From positions 161,725-206,832 of the forward strand of contig MU128984.1 of assembly GCA_014904985.1 (NCBI GenBank): a DNA stretch of 45,108 nucleotides, given 5' to 3'. The notes under the pieces were generated by a model. That model saw only the letters and a program-made list of their open reading frames with translations, did not search any database and was not told the origin of the DNA. Positions within the stretch are counted from its first letter, which is position 1. Every line of letters begins with the position of its first letter. The position numbers were made by a program, and so were the translations under genes. Shown piece by piece: positions 37,081 through 45,108 of the stretch. Origin of the DNA: Hydnum rufescens UP504 (taxonomy: Eukaryota; Basidiomycota; Agaricomycetes; Cantharellales; Hydnaceae).

Positions 37081-37539
37081 GATACCGCAGCCCATGGCAG
37101 TGGCAGTCCCTACCGATCTTCTCACTTGGCCGCTGAGTCTCTGTCGTAACCTGCATTAGCGAGGACGCAAGCTGTGCGCTTCAGTCGTTAGATTCGCCAA
37201 GTGAGATCGAGCTGAGAGCGAGGATTTCACAAACGCATGACACCTTGGATTCCTGGTACACAACCGCTCGCTGGTAGCTCGCATATTACTTGAAACAGAA
37301 GAACTGGCCAGTACGGCTTAGCGCCCGAGTGCTAGATGCTCCTGGGGGTTAGGAGTTACCATATACGCATATAACTCTGGGAGGGGACCCTGAGCAACAA
37401 CAGATTGAAAGAAACCCAATTCTTTCACCAGATTATACTATTACAAAGGTGGGGTGAATAAAGAATCTGAACCTTGGTAACAGTGGAATCTAGCAAAACA
37501 ACTTGGATAATTCCAACCATTCAGGCCCTAACGTAAGTT

Positions 37540-38744
37540 CACCAACAACCAGACGTGAAGTGACCTCTCGTGACTCACTCACCCACTCGCCCGAATAGTC
37601 GCGCAACTCCAGCGAAATCCTGACCACTGTGAGGAGCAAGAATGTGGCTATAAAGGTCAAGCGATATGTCACATACTATATATCGCTTCGGTAAGCCTGC
37701 GTTGGGTGCATGATGATCTTCCCCATACGATCTGCCCAGTTCCCATTCCTATCAACTCCCTAGAGTCCTAGACTGTCAACCCGAGGTTGCATATCTCGTC
37801 TCACGCCGTTCCTCGAGGTAAGGGGAAAGACGGGTTAGCCCTTGGTTTTTCTTCAAAATTTTCGCATAATTTTTTGTTGCTGCAAATCCACTGTGCCGAA
37901 CTCTAATTTCAGTTTACCTGGTAAGAGAGTTAACCCCAGCAAAGGTCTTACAAGCGGATGCGTCGCCTGCATGCCGAACGACAAAGAGCTTAAAATCCTC
38001 CGCGCTTGGCAGTCAGGCAGGGCTTTATACGATCACACGATTCTAGGGCTTGCTCGCCCGGCTGAATATCCTTGGCCTAGGGACGGACATTATGTCCTCG
38101 TTCGATGGGCCTTTGAATTCCCAAATCATTGTGTTCTTACAGGCTTGACGGGATTGCTTCACTGGTTGATGAGCAATCCCAGGTCAGTTCCCCTAACGGG
38201 CATATCCGTAGCCTGGCCGTTAGCCTTCGACACACTGGCGAACATATTCTAGGACTCTTAGGCCAAACATTGGTCTCACCTGTCGTAATGGAGGTCTGGC
38301 CGCATCTCTAACATGTTGGCGTGCCATTGATGCTCGGACCATGAGTCAAGGAAACCTGTGCTCCCGCCTCCGTGAAAAGGCACACGAACGTACCTACGGG
38401 ATATTGGGGATGGTTTGCTGTGGATCTCGGCTTCCCCTTGATAGGAGGGATGTACCCCGTCTGCATACTGCACTGGGCCATTCATACTTCCGAATGTGTA
38501 CAGGAACCCTCCTTCGGCCTTCCGCACCGCATAAGCACTCTCCCCTCGCCATCCACCCCATATCTATTTACTCGGTTTCCCAACAGTCTATGTCTTATTT
38601 CGTCTCGATGGCTCGAGTATTCTGTCTGGTGGCACCCCATCCTTCCCTTCTATTCTCCAGTTTCCAGGTCGATCGCTTCTTAGCCTTCCATACATTATAA
38701 GCAACTTATTCATCATATGGTGATATGGTGATTGGATAGGTCAC
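37540..38744 (+). other. Unassigned part of unit B, with a 136-codon open frame
   Basis: Counterpart of 32021-33204. The frame 37842-38252 is continuous here (KRVNPSKGL, MPNDKELKILRAWQSG, HWLMSNP, ending LANIF) but is split in unit A. No domain, signal peptide or family was recognised. It could be a chance frame in non-coding repeat DNA. Confidence 0.3.
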
Positions 38745-39720
38745 ACCCAATCCCCTCTCACATCCCCCACTGTGAAGAACCTATCTTCGGTTCAGCATCC
38801 CTACATCGAGCCTCATCCAGGAAACTGAGTTTGGGGAGAAGGGGCGATCCATCACGGGCATCCATGCATTATTTCTCTTCTAGATTTCTTCGAAGATGCG
38901 CGTTACTACTATCTCATTCTTCGTGCGGCGAGGGCCTGTTTCCTCGCTCCCCCTTGGCCTCTTCCTCTTCCATCCCATTCCTTCGAGTCCATGCGGCTAT
39001 ATATCGGCGTCATCGCACTCGTCTTCCCCACTGCCGCCACTGCGCTCTCCTTCAAGCAATCAAAAGTTTCTCTCGGGTCTCTTTGATCTCGTGGAGTGAT
39101 ACCAGATGGGTCTTCCAGGATCCTCTACCCGCTTGTCATCGGAGAAGACTCCTCTGTTGCGAGCAAAAACTGCCGCCGGCCTCATGCCCTATTCCGAAGC
39201 TCTTCAAGGAATGATGTAGACGAAGTGCGCCACTCTGAGATGCTGCCACTGCCACTCCTTGCTCCCTCTTGCGCCGACCGCATACCGGTCTGTACATTCT
39301 TTAACGTCCCTCCCACTGAGCTAGCACTCTCCACACCTCCATACTCTCAGGACTACAATGTGGAAAAGGAGTACACCAAAGCTGGGGGACGGTGATTAGG
39401 CGATGCGGCCGCACTTATCAAAGGCATGTCTCCAGCGGGGCATATCTTGTCGACTCAACAATTCGAGACTGTTCCCAGCTGTTGATACTCAAGTGGCTCC
39501 GATCTCTGGGGTGAATCTCTCGATGGGGTTCAGAGTGCGGCTTAGATGTCAGGCGTTAGAAACCGCTGCGACCGCGCCTACTACCTCCTTCCTTCCCCTG
39601 CCACCCTTGGAGCTTTATTTCTTGTTTCTCTCTTTTTTTTCATCGACCAACATATTCCGCAAGCAGGTATTGATGGATCATCTACTGTGTTTTTTCCATA
39701 GTAATCTTGCCGTTTTCTGA
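38745..39720 (+). pseudogene. PASK-type kinase pseudogene, unit B copy with internal deletion
   Basis: Matches the parental gene from about 11960 down past its stop codon into the 3' UTR (about 10620). The middle, from just after GLP(G/A)S through the catalytic loop, DFG and YAGPE regions, is deleted. The junction near 39120-39140 (ctacccgcttgtcat) also occurs in unit A at about 33890. Remaining marks are a QKFLSGLFDLVE-like stretch, an AAGLMPYSEAL-like stretch, LALSTPPYSQDYNVEKEY and the downstream UTR phrases. It cannot encode a kinase. Confidence 0.8.
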
Positions 39721-40865
39721 AACCATTGACTAGCAGTTTTACTCAATACATCATAGATTGACTCGGCCTATGCAACATTCCCATACCCTTCCGTGGAGTT
39801 ACGGTGGAAGCACAGCGTGTCCTCGACTCCGTCGGGCGAGTGAGTGAGGGAGGACCCAAGAGAGATAACGTACCGTACGTAAGGTAGTAGTGGAATCACC
39901 CACACACATGCACACATCCCCTCGGAGGTGGGCGAACTGATCGATTACGGGTGGGATTTCCGAAACGTGCCTGAGTAGCAGGTCTCTCCCCTGAGTCACT
40001 CAACTGCTTGGACAAATTTATACGCGTTCCCAACATGGAGGGTTGCATATGGGAATTTACGGGCGCGCAGGCGATCTATTAGTTTTAGTGGCACGCACGC
40101 TGGCCGTGGGGGGGTCAAAAATCTCATCCCAGAAGGCGATTCCAGTCTCAATTGCAAATAACTATATATGGCCATGGGAAATCCATGCATAGCCTTCTTA
40201 CAATTTCCTGACGTGACGCCGATCAGTGGAGAACCAGCAGAGAACTCTTCTCCTGGAGAATCTCTCATGTCCATGAGAGAAGTGCCATATATTGGACGAT
40301 TGCCCCATTGCATTGCACACGACCCCAGTTTGAAACGCATCTTAATAAGTTGATATTGAAGTAAAGTAAAGCAGTGAGCCGCGGGACCAAAAGAGGGAGG
40401 GAGGGGAGGAGGGGAGGGGGTTGTTGTTGTTATGCATGGCCCCCGGGAATAAACAGGTTGCGGGCATATAATTGATATGGAGAAATGGCCGCACGCACGG
40501 AGGGCAAAGCAAAGCGAGGAATGGGAAGATCGGATGAATAACATTTGGGTGGGTAAAATCATTCAGCGGCCAAAAAAAAAAAAACCAAGAGGTGGTATTA
40601 TCATAAAGCGATTGATATGTGAGTGATGGCGTCCGTCGGAAGCATTAGGGCGAAATTAGACATGCCCCCCCGGCTGTCGACGGGGACATTCACAATTCAG
40701 GCGTGGGGCCTGTTCGTGATGCTTGGGACATGGGTGGGCCGGGCGTGGGTGGTGGAGGATAAGTTCGGGGGTCATTTGGACTGAGGGCGGGCCCAATTCA
40801 AGAGGAAGAAAAAGAAAGAAAGGCAGGAACAGTCAGATGCACGGCCTCGAACAGAAAACTATGCG

Positions 40866-42018
40866 TTAAGACTCAACTCGTATAATGTTGCAATCGGCGG
40901 TGCTGAACCTCTGGGCGGGGGATGTGGTATTCCAGTATTCGGGGGTCAGGCCCGTTGTGTCGCTCCCTGGGTACCCGGGATTTTCGGTCATAGGAGGGGC
41001 AGTGTATCCGGGACGGCGACGCTTGCGGAGGAAGAGGAACAGTGCAAGTGAGATCACGGCCAGGCCTACCACGCCCCCGGCCACGCCGCCCGCGATGGCA
41101 CCAGTGTGATTGGACGAGCCGCCTGGTTTGGCCGTTGGACTACTCGACTGTGTGCTCGAAGTCCGTGCGGGGCTCGAGGTGGACGATGGGGCTGCACTCG
41201 ATGTCGACGAGCTCGTCACATCAGCTGAAAGGGGGATAATAACGAAATGATCGACCTATGACAGAATTAGAATGATATAGGAGGCAGTTAAAAAAAGTCA
41301 GCATAATCAAAATTGCGGGCACGCCGCCACAGGGACTTACGTTTAGTTGCCCGTAACCACGGTTGAGGGTGCCCCGAACGTCGAAGAGATTCTTGATTCT
41401 CACGGTGTGCTCCGCAGGGGATAAATTCCCTGTGCTGTACACTAGGACTGGGCCATCGGTACCCCTGCCGGAACTATTATAGTAATCGAAGACAGTCTCA
41501 GGGCCATTGTCGAAGGATATGGATGCGTTCCCTCCATCTGAGCGCTGGAATGCCCTGGAGTATGTCAGGCTTAGACGTCAGGACAGATTCCTCTCTCTGC
41601 AGGGGCAAATTCTCCCTCACCAAAATTCGAAAGTCTCTCTGGAGTATTCGAAGCGGAGAGGTTGAAAATTAGACCGACGAAGACGACGACCACGGCTACA
41701 GGACTTACGTTGCATCTGGAGGAGACGCAATCGCCACAGGTCAACAACAATGGCGAGCGTGGGACAGAAATCAAGCGACTTACTCGGCGTTCTCCAGCTC
41801 ACCTCGGCATCGCTGGCGTTTTGGAACACAAACATGAGCACGCCAGCACCGTCCACTTTCGAGAATCCATCAGTGGCATTGGCGTATCCCCATGCACCTG
41901 GTGGGTAGTAGTCGATGCTGGAATCTTGGCTGCCGACTGCTAGAGGCTGAGGGGTCGCATGGGCCACCTGGGTAAGGACGGCGGAGAAGGCCAGCACATG
42001 GAGACAGGCTGCCAGCAT
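40866..42018 (-). CDS. Small type I membrane protein, copy C (nearly intact)
   Basis: Four exons, 42018-41784, the 7-nt 41715-41709, 41554-41341 and 41255-40866, total 846 nt and 281 residues without a stop. Order: signal peptide (about 21 residues, cut after AHA); a secreted domain with YYPPGAWGYANATDGFSKV, FQRSDGGNASISFDNG, LSPAEHTVRIKN and GYGQLNVDHFVII, probably a beta-sandwich; a Ser/Thr-rich stalk; a Gly/Val-rich TM segment (about 203-227) ending in KRRR; and a short tail with ENPGYPGSDTTGLTPEYWNT. Stalked single-pass proteins of this shape are common and uncharacterised in Agaricomycetes; a cell-surface role is inference. The last 15 or so residues are in a frame different from copies A and B (LYELS), so a one-base insertion may have changed its end. 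Confidence 0.8.
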
Positions 42019-43116
42019 CGTTCCCCGAATTACTGTCAGAAACACACTTCTTGGTTAGATGGAGGGAGAAGAAGAATGTTTCCTCGACGCCGCAAATCAA
42101 ATCACTGCCTCATTTCTCCCCAGTTGATATGGTAATTCTCGTCCCTGGCACGGGGCCCTATAACCGACTAGCTCCAACCTGTACGAAGTAAACGCCCAAG
42201 GCCCAAGGCTGCAAATATTACAGAGGCATAGTAGAGCTATGCTATGTTGCTAACCGACAGCTTGAAACAACAATTTATCGACAAAAGCAAATAATTCCTC
42301 CCGCAGCGCTACTGCCACACTGTAGTGCCATCGACTACGTGCCCTCTGGCATTCCGTAGTGGAGGTCATTGCCTCACTCGGCAGCCGAGTCTCTGTCATG
42401 AACGCCATCAGCGAGGATACCGGCAATGCGCTTTTCGGGACGTCAGATCTGATCAAGTGAGGTGGAGGTGAGATTGGGGGTTTCGCAGACGCATGGCACT
42501 TCCTGATGCATAACTCACCGCATCTTACTTCAAGTTTGGAAGATGAAAAGCTGCCCGGTACGGCTTAGCGCCCAAGCGGTACTACAGATCTTCCCGGGTA
42601 CTCAGGAGTTCTCCAAGACCCTGATGAATCACTATAACGTAAGTCCACTTCCATTTACATAAAAATGTCAGAGCCACAGACGTGAGGGTGACGTGACTCA
42701 GTGTGACTCACCCACTCTGCAGAGCCGAATAGTCGCGTAACGGAAATTCTGAGCGCTGTGCGCGTTGTGAGGGGCAAAATTAAAGCGGACAAAGGTATGG
42801 TTGTCAGCCGATGTAACGGCGAATTCAATTGACTATATAATTGTTTCGGTTAGGCTCCTTTGGCTCCATGATGGTCTTTCCGCATTCAGTAGCTACCCAT
42901 TCCTATCGACCCCCTATACTGTCAATCCGGGCTCACATATCCCATCGCGATATCTGTCAAGCCGATTCCTCGAGCCATTCCTTGGTGTTTCTTCAAGTTT
43001 TTCGCATCGTTTTTTTCCTGCTGTAAACCCCACTCTGCCAAACTAATTCACTTTCCCCGGTAAGAGAGTTAAGCAAGGCTCTTACAAGCACACCCGTCAC
43101 CTGCACGCCGAACGAC
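42019..43116. other. Upstream region of copy C, diverged unit sequence
   Basis: No gene. Holds weakly matching counterparts of phrases in units A and B: cggcttagcgcccaag (42562-42577), acgtaagtcca (near 42638), gaatagtcgcg (near 42727), and the cggtaagagagtta phrase (near 43058). The 42120-42540 part is the presumed promoter side. Confidence 0.4.
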
Positions 43117-43259
43117 AAAATCCTCTCCACTTAACAGTGGCTGCACTTTATCAAGGCAGTTATCACTCCAGTGAAGGAAGAAGAGCAACCTGCTGTATTC
43201 TCAAAGCTGGCCAACCATATCACATCACCTGGCTCTTTTGTGGAAAGAGGTAGGCTATC
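43117..43259 (+). repeat. Direct repeat, left copy (NIP7 5' part)
   Basis: About 143 bp that recur at 44968-45108, offset 1851 bp. They begin aaaatcctctccacttaac and cover the 5' end of the NIP7-related sequence. Differences are mainly one-base indels and a few substitutions. The left edge coincides with the point where array unit C homology ends. Confidence 0.85.
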
Positions 43260-43658
43260 GCTGCCATTTCACATTGTAGAGCGAAACGACGAAGCTCATT
43301 GCTTTGGACTGCACCGCGATCGAGTTTATTATAAGTGCTGGAAATTCAAGCTTCATGTTTGGCCCAATATGCGAAATACAAGGTGCGTGCGGTCTACTTT
43401 CTGAGCAACCTTCAGTGCTTTCCTTTGTTTCATATGTATTAAGATGTATCCTGTGTCCTAGGTATGGGTGAGGCCAAATGGAGAGATGGCATTCCTCTAT
43501 GGGAATCATGTCCTAAAAGCACGCCTCTGGGTGCATAACCTAGGATACAGCTTGAACACCAATGAGTTTCTGAATTGGCGCAATAAACCCCTCAAAAAAA
43601 CCGAAGCACGTGAGGTTTCGGAAATGCCCGCGCCTGAACTCAACGCCAGTGCGAGTTG
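43117..43658 (+). pseudogene. NIP7: NIP7 pseudogene with internal deletions and a foreign tail
   Basis: NIP7 is a conserved factor for 60S ribosomal subunit maturation. Parts in order: EEEQPAVFSKLANHI (no start Met; ATG replaced near 43165), HCFGLHRDRVYY (family HCFRLHKDRVYY), a deletion, KFKLHV, a second deletion with a frame change to AQYAKYK (43357-43382 region), an intron-like gap to about 43461, and VWVRPNGEMAFLYGNHVLKA. After GNHVLKA the family sequence ends and about 45 residues of unrelated tail follow to the stop near 43657. About 70 residues in the middle and all of the C-terminal PUA part are missing, so it cannot replace NIP7. Confidence 0.8.
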
Positions 43659-44967
43659 AGGGTGCATAAGTTTGTAGATACAACATCTAGGTGCTGGAAA
43701 TATACACAGCAGGGGATATTTTAAAGCTATTTGGCAATTTTTGAGCAGATTGGAAGAAGATTCTTAGGAATTCCAAAAAAGGAAATTTTTCTCGCGTGCG
43801 CGAGTGTGACAAGGGGGAGGGGGTGGTGAGGTGTCATCCGGAAGAAACTGAAACAGGATTCCACAAAGGTCTTAGAGGTTCCGTGCCCCAGTACCAGATA
43901 CACACTTCAAAAATTTCACGGCACTTTGGCCTCAGCGGGATTTGAACCGGAGTAATACCAAAGGTCACCCCAAAGACAAACCCAGATCCTCAGCACACTA
44001 CACAACTAACACAGAAGAATCTAATTCCTGATCACTGCCAAGCTGCTGAATGTGCCGATGCTATCCGGGTTTCTGGAAACTCACGTGCCTCGGTTTTTCT
44101 GAGGGGTTTATTGCATCAAATAGTTTCTGTGTATGGAATGTGGGATATACCTCTTGTCTGTCTTTTTTTTCCTTTTATACAACTGTCCTTCCATCACTTT
44201 GTATTTGCCTTTGCCTTTCACTTTCTGGGCCCCCCAAGGGATTTGGAGTGACAGAATCCAAGTTGCAGTCCGAGGCACGAGGACTGTGCACGCAGGCTAG
44301 TGATCGAGGAAGCGGCGGTTGCCGAAACTCTCGCGCTTGCCGTTTTGGATTTCGAGTGCGCAAGAGCTTCTGGCATCACTGCCACTCTCCTTTTTCACGT
44401 GGTTTCTTTCGTGCTTCGCTTTTTACGTTCTTGTCATGCCTTTGTCTGGACAGACAGCCATGGGTTTCATCTACATGACCCACATGGTCTAGTGTTCTCT
44501 CGGACGTTCCAACACTCATTCCTCCAAAGGTTGCAGTTTCCTCTTCTGATTCTCCTGGACAGGCTACAGACAAAGGGGGGATCCAGGACCTCTCCTAAGG
44601 TGGTCTTGGGTCTGAGTGAGGGTGTGTCAGATGCGGACAAGGTTGTGTTTTGCTTCATACGGTGCAGGCAGAGTGAGACCAGTTTGCAGTAGAATGTCGG
44701 CGTATTGCTGAAAAGCATGAGGTGGAGATCCGTAACCTTAAATCTAGGGTTGAGCAGTCTTCTGGCTCTCATCTCCACCCTTCTACTTCTCTCCCAGCTT
44801 CGCATCCTATTTCGTCAGATTCTACCTCTCCTTCATCATCTCCATTCCCCATGCCTCCTCTTGGAATTAGTTCTACATCGCAAGTAGTCAGTCCTCTGAT
44901 CGCAGGCCAGGGGGGGCACACCAGTGGGTGAGCTTGAGGTGTCAGTGGAGCGTGATCGGACAATGGC
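43659..44967. other. Region between the NIP7-related repeats
   Basis: No gene was recognised. 43791-43804 (ctcgcg-tg-cgcgag) is a tight hairpin. The minus strand at about 43920-44000 contains a tRNA-like phrase (listed separately). 44690-44931 holds a short open stretch with a coiled-coil-like start (RRIAEKHEVEIRNLKSRVE) and a Ser/Pro-rich tail; it could be the end of a retroelement gag-like or other gene, but nothing confirms that. Confidence 0.35.
43925..44005 (-). repeat. tRNA-like B-box phrase, possible SINE remnant
   Basis: On the minus strand ggttcaaatcc (complement of about 43929-43940) matches the RNA polymerase III B box, flanked by bases that can pair as a short T stem (ccgg/cccg). 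Upstream, tagtgtgctgagga is at best a weak A box. No cloverleaf can be closed, so it is not called as a tRNA gene. Confidence 0.25.
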
Positions 44968-45108
44968 AAAATCCTCTCCACTTAACAGTGGCTGCACTTT
45001 ATCAAGGCAGTTATCACTCCAGTGAAGGACGAAGAGCAACCTGCTTGTATTCTCAAAGCGGCAACCATATCACATCACCGGCTCTTTTGTGGAAAGAGGT
45101 AGGTTATC
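44968..45108 (+). pseudogene. NIP7: Second NIP7 5' fragment, cut by the window end
   Basis: Right copy of the direct repeat starting at 43117. It differs by small indels (ctgcttg for ctgctg, gcggc for gctggcc, ccgg for cctgg) that break the frame EEEQ onward, and again lacks a start Met. What follows lies outside the window, so I cannot say whether a longer NIP7 copy continues there. Confidence 0.6.

Larger units (their letters stand above)
34925..40539. repeat. Tandem array unit B (about 5.6 kb)
   Basis: Same gene order as unit A: membrane protein gene (-) at 35247-36398, unassigned stretch, kinase pseudogene (+) at 38745-39720. Differences from A are the absence of the 870-bp internal duplication, a private 341-bp insertion (36740-37080), and a deletion inside the kinase pseudogene. 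Confidence 0.8.
40540..43116. repeat. Tandem array unit C (partial)
   Basis: Carries the membrane protein gene and diverged counterparts of the following region up to the phrase gccgaacgacaaa (near 43105-43119). There homology to units A and B stops and NIP7-related sequence begins. No kinase-derived sequence is present. More divergent from A and B than they are from each other in 42100-43116. Confidence 0.7.

Noticed and set aside
29021..43116. CRISPR-like or short regularly spaced repeats
   Set aside because: The repeats are kilobase-scale segmental duplications with genes; no short repeat-spacer periodicity exists.
43925..44005. A complete tRNA gene
   Set aside because: Only the T-arm-like part is convincing; acceptor and anticodon stems do not close.
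44050..44692. Plus-strand frames as a real gene
   Set aside because: Frames overlap in different phases with no clear splice sites or recognisable domains.

Overview
The window looks like nuclear DNA of a filamentous basidiomycete, most likely an Agaricomycete. The conserved genes are split by many short GT-AG introns (about 50-110 bp, with one clear GC-AG intron). TEF1 has eight coding exons, and the NACHT-WD40 receptor, PAS-kinase-type kinase and small type I membrane proteins are of kinds familiar from that group. No bacterial, organellar or CRISPR feature was seen.

Layout. 1-5.4 kb is gene-poor accessory DNA: a relic of a NACHT-type receptor, a broken phosphotransferase-family gene, a 32-bp direct repeat and a 765-bp MITE with 25-bp inverted ends between TA dinucleotides. 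5.5-9.75 kb holds a decayed NACHT-WD40 receptor gene whose WD40 array has almost no CpG although the adjacent NACHT region is CpG-rich. It is followed directly by a solo-LTR-like segment. 10.8-27 kb is a housekeeping block: a PASK-type kinase (-), TEF1 (+), a histidine-phosphatase-family gene (+), a conserved fungal membrane protein (-), a triple-KH RNA-binding protein (+), RPB8 (+) and a NIPA-like magnesium transporter (-). 27-43.1 kb is dominated by a tandem array of about 6-kb units (two full, one partial). Each carries a minus-strand gene for a signal-peptide/single-pass membrane protein with a conserved 7-nt micro-exon. The two full units also carry a plus-strand broken copy of the 3' half of the local PASK-type kinase gene. 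Only the third membrane-protein copy is close to intact. 43.1-45.1 kb contains a deleted NIP7 pseudogene, part of which is repeated at the right edge of the window.

How it fits together. TEF1, RPB8, the kinase, the KH protein and the transporter are unrelated housekeeping genes arranged without operons: divergent pairs (kinase/TEF1, membrane protein/KH) and convergent pairs (phosphatase/membrane protein, RPB8/transporter). The flanks are plastic, with receptor relics, MITE-like insertions, an LTR and segmental duplication that captured kinase sequence as genomic DNA.

Caution. Single-base frame disruptions recur in genes that should be conserved, including two in RPB8, which is essential and normally single-copy. 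Either several of these loci are decaying copies or the assembly carries indel errors; this affects every pseudogene call here.
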